DNA of 64,000 bases. Origin: Azospirillum lipoferum 4B. Its GTDB lineage: Bacteria > Pseudomonadota > Alphaproteobacteria > Azospirillales > Azospirillaceae. The notes beneath the pieces were generated by a model. That model ran no database searches, was not told the origin of the DNA, and saw only the letters and a program-made list of their open reading frames with translations. A program made the position numbers and the translations under genes. Shown here one piece after another: positions 7,535-15,213 of the stretch. Location: the NCBI RefSeq assembly GCF_000283655.1, contig NC_016588.1:186001-250000 (forward strand), written 5' to 3'. Every line of letters starts with the position of its first letter. Position 1 is the stretch's first letter.

Positions 7535-8425
7535 CTATCGGCCCAGCGCCCGCTTCACGATCAGCGACAGCTTTTCCAGTATCGCCGGATCGCGGTGGGC
7601 GGGCGCGGTCATGATGGCGTTGTCGAGCGCGGTGTGGCAGCCCTGGGCGCATGGACCCTCGTGCAGCGCCAGCTTGGGCGCCAGGGCCGAGACCAGCGCG
7701 CGCGCCTTGCCGGCGTTGGCGACCACCACCCGGATCACCGCATCGACCGACACATGGTCGTGCTCCTCGTGCCAGCAGTCGTAATCGGTGACCATGGCGA
7801 CGGTCGCGTAGCACATCTCCGCCTCGCGGGCGAGCTTGGCCTCCGGCATGTTGGTCATGCCGATGACGTCGCAATCCCACCCGCGATACAGGGTCGATTC
7901 GGCGATGGTGGAGAATTGCGGCCCTTCCATCACCATGTAGGTGCCGCGCCGTTGGCGCGGGATGTCCAACTCGGCCAGCGTCTCCTCGATCAGGTCGCCC
8001 AGCCGCCCGCAGACCGGATGGCCCAGCGCGACATGCGCGACCAGCCCGCTGCCGAAGAAGCTCTTCTCGCGGGCGAAGGTGCGGTCGATGAACTGGTCGA
8101 TCACCACGAAGGTGCCCGGCGGCAGATGCTCCTTCAGCGAGCCGACCGCCGACACCGACAGGATTTCCGTGACGCCGAGCTGCTTCAGCGCATGGATGTT
8201 GGCGCGGAAATTCAGCTCCGATGGCGGGATGCGGTGGCCGCGGCCATGGCGCGGCAGGAAGATCAGCTTCCGTCCCGCCAGCTCGCCGGTCAGCAGTTCG
8301 TCGGACGGGTCGCCAAAGGGAGTCGTCACCTTGACCCAGCGGGTGTTCTCCAGCCCGTCGATGTCGTACAGGCCGCTGCCGCCGATCACCCCCAGAACCG
8401 TTTCGCCAACTGCGTCGTCGCTCAT
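7535..8425 (-). CDS. mtnP: S-methyl-5'-thioadenosine phosphorylase
   Basis: The 296-residue protein is a nucleoside phosphorylase of the MTAP class. It begins with LGVIGGSGLYDIDGLEN, has PRHGRGHRIPPSELNFRAN for phosphate and ribose contacts, MEGPQFSTIAES around residue 180, and TDYDCW, whose two aspartates select 6-aminopurines. It splits methylthioadenosine into adenine and 5-methylthioribose 1-phosphate in the cytosol, the first step of methionine salvage and of clearing the by-product of polyamine or acyl-homoserine lactone synthesis. The start ATG 8425 has GGGAGAGCGGGAC before it. No other salvage genes are near, so it acts with genes elsewhere. It lies between the origin and a tnpB element. 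Confidence 0.95.
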   Translation of the reverse strand: MSDDAVGETVLGVIGGSGLYDIDGLENTRWVKVTTPFGDPSDELLTGELAGRKLIFLPRHGRGHRIPPSELNFRANIHALKQLGVTEILSVSAVGSLKEHLPPGTFVVIDQFIDRTFAREKSFFGSGLVAHVALGHPVCGRLGDLIEETLAELDIPRQRRGTYMVMEGPQFSTIAESTLYRGWDCDVIGMTNMPEAKLAREAEMCYATVAMVTDYDCWHEEHDHVSVDAVIRVVVANAGKARALVSALAPKLALHEGPCAQGCHTALDNAIMTAPAHRDPAILEKLSLIVKRALGR

Positions 8426-8764
8426 GTCCCGCTCTCCCCTGCTGAAGTTCGTCCGACTATTTCGGGCGCACCGGTGGAAAGCAACCGCGGACCGCAGGCA
8501 GGACGGGTCCGCCCGTTCGGCCGCACCGCCGCTTCGACCGGCCGGCGGCGTCCTGGCGCCTGCGCTCCCTCCTGATTTTCCTCGCCCTGCCTGAAGGCGG
8601 TAACCCCCGGCCGGAATGTCGGATGGGTCTCGGAGGGGTGCTTGTGGAGGGCGGAAAGCGCGGTCTATAACGAACCGCCATGGCGCCGGCCGCTGGCTTC
8701 GACCCTCGGCTTTTCCGGCGCCCGGTCACAGGCTCACCACAATGAATGGCGGCAGGTTGACTTT
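8426..8764. other. Gap between mtnP and the tnpB element
   Basis: About 340 bases upstream of mtnP hold no open frame with coding character. An mtnP promoter should lie here on the minus strand, but I see no convincing -35/-10 pair. The right boundary of the tnpB element is probably in the last part, towards 8765. Confidence 0.4.
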
Positions 8765-8890
8765 CTTTACCGTCCATAAACGGCAAATTCTCAAGCCTCA
8801 CGGCGTGAGTTCCTGCTTCATCGAGGACTGCCCAGGATGCCGAGGCACCCCAGGACTGACATCCCCTCCACAGGCAGTCACCGCCAGTCC
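8765..8890 (-). ncRNA. Possible omega/reRNA of TnpB
   Basis: TnpB proteins use an RNA made from the 3' part of tnpB and the right end of the element. At that place the minus strand carries CTCACGCCGTGAG (8797-8809), a tight hairpin overlapping the tnpB stop codon, followed by GCTTGAGAATTTG. The scaffold would run through about 8890-8790 and the guide would begin past the element end, near 8785-8765. Position and hairpin fit; the boundaries are inferred only. Confidence 0.35.
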
Positions 8891-9967
8891 AGCGGCCAGA
8901 ATGTTTTGCGCGGCGTTATGGTCCCGGTCATGATGAGCACCGCAGTGGGGGCATACCCATGCTCGATCAGCCAGTGTCAGTGCGTGTCCGGTCGTCCCAC
9001 ACGCACTGCATGTCTTAGTCGACGGATAGAACCGATCAACCTGCACCAGCGTCCTTCCATACCAAGTTGCTTTGTAAGTCAACTGACGGAGAAGCTCTCC
9101 CCAGCTGGCATCGGCAATGGCACGGCTGTGGCGTTTTGCCCGCAGCATACCTCCAATCGACAGTGTCTCAACCGCGATCACTTGGTTTTCGCTGATCAGC
9201 CGGCGAGACAACTTGTGCAGGAAGTCCTGTCTAGCGTGGCGCACGGCTGCATGGGCGCGTGCCAACTTCAGTTTTGCCTTTGTTCGGTTCCTGGAGCTTT
9301 TTTGTTTGCGCGCCAGACGGCGCTGCTCTCGGGTCAGCCGCTTTTGGTGTTTGGACAGATGACGCGGGTTGGCAATTTTCTCTCCGGTGCTGAGGACAGC
9401 CAGACTCGTCAGCCCAAGATCAATTCCAACTGTGCTGCCACCGCTCAAAGGTTCGATGGAGGCAACAACACGGCAAGCGATGTACCATCGCCCATCCAGC
9501 TCCCGGATCACTGTGACCGTACTCGGTTCTCCAGGAAGCGCACGCGACCATATTACGGCCAAAGGTTCCGTCATCTTTGCGAGCGTGAGCGTTCCATTGC
9601 GATAGGTAAAGCCGGATTTGGTAAACTCTGCCGATTGCCGGCTGTCTTTCCGGCGAAATTGTGGATAGCGGGCACGTTTCAGAAAGAACCTTTGGTAAGC
9701 CGCCTCAAGATGACGCAGACACTGTTGAAGCGGGACGCTGGAAACCTCCTTCAGCCAAGCAAAAGCAGGATCCTTTTTCAGCGCCGTCAGCATCGCGTTG
9801 GTCTGCAGGAATCCAGATCGTTCCTTGTGCTCCGTCCATGCGGCTTTCCGCAGTGCGCGAGCCCGGTTATAGACAACACGCACGCAGCCGAACGTTCGGT
9901 TCAGCAACTCCGCTTGCTGCGCCGTGGGGTAGAAACGAAAACGGTAGGAACACTCGACTAGGTTCAT
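8798..9967 (-). CDS. tnpB: TnpB RNA-guided nuclease (IS605 OrfB family)
   Basis: The 389-residue protein has the full TnpB layout: an N-terminal helix-turn-helix-like start (YRFRFYPTAQQAELLN), the OrfB_IS605 core, and a RuvC nuclease split around a zinc ribbon. The catalytic residues are all present: D183 in GIDLGLTSLAV, E267 in VAVETLS, and the aspartates at 347/349 in HHDRDHNAAQNI. The zinc ribbon is C320-x2-C323 and C339-x2-C342. The gene is therefore likely active as an RNA-guided DNA endonuclease of the type ancestral to Cas12. Its GC content is lower than that of its neighbours, as expected of a recently arrived element. It lies between mtnP and manC and interrupts no recognisable gene. 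Confidence 0.92.
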   Translation of the reverse strand: MNLVECSYRFRFYPTAQQAELLNRTFGCVRVVYNRARALRKAAWTEHKERSGFLQTNAMLTALKKDPAFAWLKEVSSVPLQQCLRHLEAAYQRFFLKRARYPQFRRKDSRQSAEFTKSGFTYRNGTLTLAKMTEPLAVIWSRALPGEPSTVTVIRELDGRWYIACRVVASIEPLSGGSTVGIDLGLTSLAVLSTGEKIANPRHLSKHQKRLTREQRRLARKQKSSRNRTKAKLKLARAHAAVRHARQDFLHKLSRRLISENQVIAVETLSIGGMLRAKRHSRAIADASWGELLRQLTYKATWYGRTLVQVDRFYPSTKTCSACGTTGHALTLADRAWVCPHCGAHHDRDHNAAQNILAAGLAVTACGGDVSPGVPRHPGQSSMKQELTP

Positions 9968-10073
9968 AGCATCTTATATCAAGAGTTGCGGCTGTGTTCA
10001 ACTTTCGTTCCTCCGCTAAGCAAGCATACTTCCTCCGCCGCCGAGAGGCGGTGCCCTCTATACGGAGAGCCTG

Positions 10074-11558
10074 ATGAACGGCAATTCCGCGCAGAAGATC
10101 GTCCCGGTGCTGCTGTCCGGCGGTACGGGGTCCCGTTTGTGGCCCTTGTCGCGCGAACTGTATCCCAAGCAGTTCCTGCCGCTCTGCTCCGACCGGACGA
10201 TGCTCCAGGACACCGCCCTGCGGGTCAGCGCGCAACCCGGTTCCACGGCGCCCGGTTCCACACAGTCCGGCGCGCCCGCGGAGGTGGCCTTTTCGGCCCC
10301 CCTGGTGATCTGCAACCAGGAACACCGCTTCCTCGCCGCCGAGCAGCTGCGCCAGTCGCGCTGCATCCCCCGCGGCATCATCCTGGAGCCGGCCGGCCGC
10401 AACACCGCCGCCGCCTGCGCGCTCGCGGCGCTCGCGGTGACGGCCGACGATCCGGACGCGCTGCTGCTGATCCTGCCGGCCGACCACGAGATCCGCGACG
10501 CCGACGCCTTCCGCCGCGCCGTCGCCATCGCCGCCCGCGCTGCCCAGGCCGGCCGGCTGGTCACCTTCGGCATCGCCCCGACCCGGCCGGAGACCGGCTA
10601 CGGCTATATCCGCCGCGGCCATTCGATGGACGAGGCCGACGGTGCCTACAACGTCGCCGCCTTCGTCGAGAAGCCGTCGCTGGAGGTGGCCGAGCGCTAC
10701 CTCGCCGAGGGCAGCTATGCCTGGAACAGCGGCATGTTCCTGTTCCCGGCCGCCCGTCTGCTGGCCGAGCTGGAGCGCCACGCCCCGGCGGTGCTGGCCG
10801 CCTGCCGCGAGGCGCTGGAGCAGGGGGCCAAGGACCTCGACTTCTTCCGCCTGGACGCCGCCGCCTTCGCCAAGGCGCCCAGCATCTCCATCGACTATGC
10901 GGTGATGGAGCGCACCGACCGCGCCGCCGTCGTCCCCTGCGAGATCGGCTGGACCGATGTCGGCGCCTGGTCGGCTCTGTGGGACGTCGGGAGCAAGGAC
11001 GGCGAAGGCAACGTCGTCGTCGGCGACGTGCTGCTGGAGGGCGCCCGCGACTGCTATGTCCGCAGCGACAACCACCTGACCGCCGTGGTCGGGGTGGAGA
11101 ATGCCGTGGTGGTGGTGGTGGACGACGCCGTTCTGGTCGCCGACCGGAGCCAAGCCCAGGACGTCAAGCGCATCGTCGACCGGCTGAAGGCCGAGGGGCG
11201 CAGCGAGTCCGTCAGCCACCGCCGGGTCCACCGCCCCTGGGGCTCCTACCAGTCGCTGCACACCGGCGACCGTTTCCAGGTGAAGAGCCTGACCATCGCC
11301 CCCGGCTCGCGCCTGTCCCTGCAGAAGCACCATCACCGCGCCGAGCATTGGGTGGTGGTCAACGGCACCGCGCTGGTCACCCGCGGCGAGGAGCAGGTGA
11401 TGGTCTACGAGAACCAGTCGATCTACATCCCGATCGGCACGGTCCACCGGCTGGAGAACCCCGGCAAGGTGCCGCTGACCATCATCGAGGTGCAGTCCGG
11501 TTCCTATCTGGGCGAGGATGACATCGTCCGGCTGGAGGACGTCTACGGCCGCAACTGA
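10074..11558 (+). CDS. manC: Mannose-1-phosphate guanylyltransferase / mannose-6-phosphate isomerase
   Basis: The 494-residue protein is the bifunctional type II enzyme. The N-terminal nucleotidyltransferase shows LSGGTGSRLWPLSRELYPKQ at residues 13-32 and FVEKPSLEVAERY and YAWNSGMFLF in the middle. The C-terminal cupin isomerase domain has RPWGSYQSL, LQKHHHRAEHW and IPIGTVHRLENPG with its metal-binding histidines. It makes GDP-mannose from fructose 6-phosphate via mannose 6-phosphate (phosphomannomutase needed elsewhere), which feeds mannose, fucose or rhamnose branches of surface glycans. GGAGAGCCTG stands just before the ATG. It is monocistronic, with tnpB on one side and the convergent brnTA operon on the other. 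Confidence 0.95.
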   Translation: MNGNSAQKIVPVLLSGGTGSRLWPLSRELYPKQFLPLCSDRTMLQDTALRVSAQPGSTAPGSTQSGAPAEVAFSAPLVICNQEHRFLAAEQLRQSRCIPRGIILEPAGRNTAAACALAALAVTADDPDALLLILPADHEIRDADAFRRAVAIAARAAQAGRLVTFGIAPTRPETGYGYIRRGHSMDEADGAYNVAAFVEKPSLEVAERYLAEGSYAWNSGMFLFPAARLLAELERHAPAVLAACREALEQGAKDLDFFRLDAAAFAKAPSISIDYAVMERTDRAAVVPCEIGWTDVGAWSALWDVGSKDGEGNVVVGDVLLEGARDCYVRSDNHLTAVVGVENAVVVVVDDAVLVADRSQAQDVKRIVDRLKAEGRSESVSHRRVHRPWGSYQSLHTGDRFQVKSLTIAPGSRLSLQKHHHRAEHWVVVNGTALVTRGEEQVMVYENQSIYIPIGTVHRLENPGKVPLTIIEVQSGSYLGEDDIVRLEDVYGRN

Positions 11559-11634
11559 GCGATCGGTAATCCAGCGGCGCCACGGGTTGCCCAGGGCGCC
11601 GCTGACGGTCGCGCCGCTGACGGTCGGGTGGGGG

Positions 11635-11958
11635 TCAGGCGCGCTTCCTGGCGCGCTCATGCTCCATGTAGGCCCGGAGCACGGCATTGATTTTGCTCTG
11701 GTAGCGGTCACTGTTGGTGCGGAACCACTCCAGCACATCCGAATCCAGGCGGATGCTGATCGCCTGCTTGGCCGGCGGCTCGACGATGCGGGCGGTCTCG
11801 AACCATGCTTCGTCGGCCAGAGGTGCCGCGTCGGGATCGCTGCGCACGGCGGCGTCGAGGTCGGCATCGGTCTGGCGGTCGGCCCGCGACCAGTCAGCCG
11901 TCCGCTTGCGGGGCGACGCCAGAGAGCGTCGCGTGATACGCTCGTTGTTCGCGTCCAT
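11635..11958 (-). CDS. brnA: BrnA-type antitoxin
   Basis: The 107-residue product has a charged, flexible N-terminal half with the WFETARIVEPP segment typical of BrnA. Its C-terminal ribbon-helix-helix motif runs AISIRLDSDVLEWFR and QSKINAVLRAYMEHE. In this family the antitoxin binds the BrnT toxin and represses their joint promoter. ATG 11958 lies inside the end of brnT; the frame is open further upstream only because it reads through brnT. The 65-base overlap with brnT is usual for this family. The stop is close to the end of the convergent manC gene. Confidence 0.85.
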   Translation of the reverse strand: MDANNERITRRSLASPRKRTADWSRADRQTDADLDAAVRSDPDAAPLADEAWFETARIVEPPAKQAISIRLDSDVLEWFRTNSDRYQSKINAVLRAYMEHERARKRA

Positions 11959-12190
11959 TGGCTTTCCTTGCTGAGATGATGCGGCGGGCGTCATCGCGCC
12001 AAGTGTAGACGACCACCAGCAACCGGCCATCCACCTCGCCATAGGCGATGATGCGTGTCTCTCCGTTATGATCGCGCGGGTCGTTTTTCTCCCGCACAGG
12101 TCCTTCGAAAATGTAGATGGCATCCTCAAAATCGATGCCATGCTTGGCAAGGTTCGTTTCGCGTTTACGCTCGTCCCACTCGAAGTTCAT
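11894..12190 (-). CDS. brnT: BrnT-type ribonuclease toxin
   Basis: The 98-residue protein matches BrnT throughout: FEWDERKRETNLAKHGIDFEDA at the N-terminus, a central IIAYGEVDGRLLVVVYTWRD, and RRIISARKANGREQRAYHA at the C-terminus, with the arginines and histidine of the RelE-like fold. It is expected to cleave RNA and stop translation when free. GGAGAG precedes ATG 12190, which is therefore preferred to an in-frame ATG at 12235. Upstream lies an AT-rich gap that must hold the brnTA promoter. On a plasmid-like replicon the module may act as an addiction system. Confidence 0.88.
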   Translation of the reverse strand: MNFEWDERKRETNLAKHGIDFEDAIYIFEGPVREKNDPRDHNGETRIIAYGEVDGRLLVVVYTWRDDARRIISARKANGREQRAYHATLSGVAPQADG

Positions 12191-12579
12191 AGTCGACTCT
12201 CTCCAGGTAGACAGCGATACGCCATCTGCCTTCAAAGAATTCTGTAGAATATTTCTTCATTTTGCGATTGCCTTTGGTGCTTTGGCTATATTCTCTGAAT
12301 TTTTCTTTGTTGCGCGGAGTGCGAGGGCATCATTGCGAAACACAAATGTATATACATTTTCTTTGAGCCTTCGTCAAGGCCTTGTCCGTGAATGCCCTGC
12401 TCCCTCGCTTTCGTGCAGTGACCCCTGACAACGACAGGCCCCTCCGCCCAAGCTGAGGCGGCGGCTGTGTCTTCCTGCGGTTCTGGACAATGGCGGCTTG
12501 GTCCCGCTTGCCGCCTTCCGGTAGAAAGAGGATGCGAGGGTGCCGCAGCGGCGCCCCGTCTTCTGCTGCCGGGACCATC
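12191..12579. other. AT-rich divergent promoter region
   Basis: About 390 bases separate brnT from the secretion operon. The part 12236-12370 is far more AT-rich than its surroundings and has several TATA-like stretches, so it probably holds both promoters. A 16-bp palindrome at 12344-12359 is listed separately. From about 12370 to 12579 the GC returns to normal and I see nothing further. Confidence 0.5.
12344..12359. promoter_or_regulatory. 16-bp perfect palindrome
   Basis: AAATGTATATACATTT is its own complement over 16 bases. It sits in the AT-rich part of the gap, about 220 bases upstream of the secretion operon and 150 upstream of brnT. It could be an operator for a dimeric regulator; no known consensus is recognised with confidence. 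Confidence 0.5.
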
Positions 12580-12990
12580 ATGACCATCGAGCCGCCGCCC
12601 GACGACCGCATCCCCGAACTCTATGCCGACGGGGTCTTCGACATCGGCTTCGGCAACGGCATGGTCCGCATCGACCTGTTCAGCCTGTCGGCCCTGCGCA
12701 AGGACGGCAACGGCCAGCCGCTGCCCGCCATCCGCCAGCGGGTGGTGATGAGCCTGCCGGGCTTCCTCGCCAGCCTGTCCGCGCTGGAAGGCATGCGCCA
12801 GCGGCTGGAGGCCGCCGGCGTGCTGCCGCCCAATTCCGGCATGGTGCCGCCTCCCGCGCCGGCTCCTTCCCCGGCCTTCCAGAGCCCGGTGCAGGCCCCG
12901 ATCCAGCCCGCCTCCCCCACCGGTCCGTCCACCGGCCCCGCGACCCCGGCCACCCCGCCCGGACGGCCCCGCTCGCCGAATTTCGGCTGA
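12580..12990 (+). CDS. Small protein leading a type I secretion operon
   Basis: The 136-residue product starts MTIEPPPDDRIPELYADGVFDIGFGNGMVRIDLF. Its first 80 residues look like a compact beta-rich domain (IRQRVVMSLPGFLASLSALEGMRQRLEAAG), followed by a tail of about 50 residues made almost only of Pro, Ala, Ser, Thr and Gly. It has no signal peptide or membrane segment. I do not recognise a family. The stop lies three bases before the ABC exporter gene, so the two are in one operon and the protein is likely to serve the exporter, perhaps as a cytosolic accessory or a regulator. ATG 12580 was chosen because the residues before it are not coding-like. Confidence 0.7.
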   Translation: MTIEPPPDDRIPELYADGVFDIGFGNGMVRIDLFSLSALRKDGNGQPLPAIRQRVVMSLPGFLASLSALEGMRQRLEAAGVLPPNSGMVPPPAPAPSPAFQSPVQAPIQPASPTGPSTGPATPATPPGRPRSPNFG

Positions 12991-12993
12991 CCG

Positions 12994-15210
12994 ATGCCGG
13001 ACGCCAGCACGACCGCCACGGCTCCGCCGCCCGGCCCCGATGCCGCCCCCGATCCGGACGAAAGCACCGCGCTGCGCTGCCTGACGCTGGTGGCGCGCCA
13101 TCACGGCCTGTCGGCCTCGCCGTCGGCCCTGCGTGCCCGCGTCGCTCCCGGCCCCAGCGGACCAAACGGCGAGCCGTCGACCGTCGACCTGCTGCGCATC
13201 GCCGCCGCCACCGGTTTCAAGGCGACCGCCCGCCGGCTCGACTGGAAAGCCCTGCAGTCCCTTCCCCCCGTCTTCCCGTTGCTGGCGCGGCTGACCAACG
13301 GCAACACCGTTATCCTGGTCGGACTGTCGCGTCCGTCCCGTCCCGATGAGGAACCGGTGGTCGGCGTCGTCGACCCGCTGGCCGACCGGCTGGACGTGAT
13401 CGACGTGCCGCGCGACCGCTTCCTGGAGCGCTGGGACGGCGAACTGGTCTTCCTCAAGCCGCGCCACGGCCTCGGCGATCCGCGCCAGCCCTTCGGCCTG
13501 CGCTGGTTCGTGCCGGAGATCCTGCGCCAGAAATCGGCCTTCCGTGACGTGGTGGCGGCGGCGCTGGTGCTGCACGCGCTCGCCCTTGCCGTCCCGATCT
13601 ATTTCCAGATCGTGATCGACAAGGTGCTGGTGAACGAGACCGTCGCCACCCTGCAGGTGCTGACCATCGGCGTGCTGGGCGCCCTGCTGTTCGAGGCGGC
13701 CTTCCGCTTCCTGCGCCAGTTCATCCTGCTGGCGGCGGCCAACCGCATCGACATCCGCCTGCTGAACCGCACCTTCGGCCATCTGCTCGACCTGCCCATC
13801 ACCTTCTTCGACGGGCATTCGGCCGGCGTCACCGTGCGCCACATGCAGCAGGTGGAGCGCATCCGCGAATTCCTGACCGGCAACCTGCTCTCCACCGTGC
13901 TGGACAGCCTGGTTCTGCTGGTCTTCCTGCCGGTGCTGTTCTTCTATTCGGTCAAGCTGACGCTGGTGGCGCTGCTGTTCGCCGGATTGATCGCCGGGGT
14001 GATGGTCGCCCTGGTGCCGATCTATCGCAGCCGGCTCGGCGACCTCTACAACGCCGATGCCGAGCGGCAGGCCATGCTGGTGGAGACCATCCACGGCATG
14101 CGCACCGTCAAGTCGTCGGCCCTGGAACCGCAGCAGCGCCGCAGCTGGGACCGCAAGGCGGCGCGTGCGGTGACCAGCCATTACCGGGTCGGCCGCATCT
14201 CCATCGCCGCCCGCACGGTGACGGAGTTCCTGGAGAAGGCGATGATGGTGGCGGTGGTCGCCGTCGGCGCCTTCGACGTCTTCGACCGCCAGCTGTCGGT
14301 CGGCGCGCTGATCGCCTTCCAGATGCTGTCGGGGCGGGTGGTGACGCCGCTGGTCCAGATCGTCTCGCTGATCCACCAGTACCAGGAAACCGCGCTTTCC
14401 GTCCGCATGCTGGGCGAGGTGATGAACCACCCGGCCGAGCCCCGGCGCGAGGGCAGCGGCGCCTGTCCTTCCCTGATCGGGCGGATCGAAATCGAGGGGC
14501 TGGGCTTCCGCTACGACCGCAACCGGCCGCCGGCGCTGGATGGCGTCACCCTGACCGTGCCGGCCGGCTCCGTCGTCGGGCTGGTCGGGCGCAGCGGCTC
14601 GGGCAAGAGCACGCTGATGCGGCTGCTCCAGGGTTTCTACCCGGTGCAGGACGGCACCATCCGCTATGACGGGCTGGACATCCGCGAACTGGACCTGGCC
14701 CATCTGCGCCGCTCCATCGGCGTGGTGCTGCAGGAGAATTTCCTGTTCCGCGGCACCATCCGCGACAACATCGCCATGACCATGCCCGAGGCCAGCCGCG
14801 AGGAGATCGTCGAGGCCGCCCGGCTGGCCGGCGCCGACGAGTTCATCCACCGCCTGCCCGACGGCTACGACACGCTGGTGGAGGAGGGGGCGAGCAACCT
14901 GTCCGGCGGCCAGAAGCAGCGCATCGCCATCGCCCGCGCCCTGCTGCCCCAGCCGCGCATCCTGATCCTGGACGAGGCGACCAGCGCGCTGGATCCCGAC
15001 AGCGAGGCCATCGTCATGGCCAACCTGCGGCGCATCGCCCGCGGCCGCACCGTGCTGATCGTCACCCATCGCCTCTCCACCCTGACCGGCTGCGACACCA
15101 TCGCCGTGCTGGAGCAGGGCCGCCTGCTCGACATCGCCCCCCATGCACTTCTGCTCGACCGCTGCGCCGAATACCGGCATCTGTGGCAGCAGCAGAACCG
15201 GGGGCGCTGA
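12994..15210 (+). CDS. Type I secretion ABC exporter with C39-like domain
   Basis: The 738-residue protein has an N-terminal peptidase-C39-like domain (ALRCLTLVARHHGLSASP) lacking the usual DCG catalytic-cysteine arrangement, so it is a docking domain as in HlyB/RtxB/LapB. A six-helix membrane domain spans about residues 175-460. The ATPase follows: Walker A GRSGSGKST at 532-540, LSGGQ at about 636, Walker B ILILDEATSALD ending near D660, and the switch histidine in VTHRLS at about 692. It should drive one-step export of an unprocessed substrate through a HlyD adaptor and an outer-membrane TolC partner. It is followed by hlyD after three bases. No RTX-type substrate gene is nearby. Confidence 0.93.
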   Translation: MPDASTTATAPPPGPDAAPDPDESTALRCLTLVARHHGLSASPSALRARVAPGPSGPNGEPSTVDLLRIAAATGFKATARRLDWKALQSLPPVFPLLARLTNGNTVILVGLSRPSRPDEEPVVGVVDPLADRLDVIDVPRDRFLERWDGELVFLKPRHGLGDPRQPFGLRWFVPEILRQKSAFRDVVAAALVLHALALAVPIYFQIVIDKVLVNETVATLQVLTIGVLGALLFEAAFRFLRQFILLAAANRIDIRLLNRTFGHLLDLPITFFDGHSAGVTVRHMQQVERIREFLTGNLLSTVLDSLVLLVFLPVLFFYSVKLTLVALLFAGLIAGVMVALVPIYRSRLGDLYNADAERQAMLVETIHGMRTVKSSALEPQQRRSWDRKAARAVTSHYRVGRISIAARTVTEFLEKAMMVAVVAVGAFDVFDRQLSVGALIAFQMLSGRVVTPLVQIVSLIHQYQETALSVRMLGEVMNHPAEPRREGSGACPSLIGRIEIEGLGFRYDRNRPPALDGVTLTVPAGSVVGLVGRSGSGKSTLMRLLQGFYPVQDGTIRYDGLDIRELDLAHLRRSIGVVLQENFLFRGTIRDNIAMTMPEASREEIVEAARLAGADEFIHRLPDGYDTLVEEGASNLSGGQKQRIAIARALLPQPRILILDEATSALDPDSEAIVMANLRRIARGRTVLIVTHRLSTLTGCDTIAVLEQGRLLDIAPHALLLDRCAEYRHLWQQQNRGR

Positions 15211-15213
15211 ACC

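Larger units (their letters stand above)
8765..10015 (-). mobile_element. IS200/IS605-type element with tnpB only (IS1341-like)
   Basis: The element holds a complete tnpB and no tnpA transposase gene, as in IS1341-type derivatives of IS605. Its ends are estimates: the right end lies just beyond the hairpin that overlaps the tnpB stop (8797-8809), the left end within about 50 bases upstream of the tnpB ATG. These elements insert without target duplication, so no direct repeats are expected. It would need a TnpA supplied from elsewhere to move. Confidence 0.45.
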
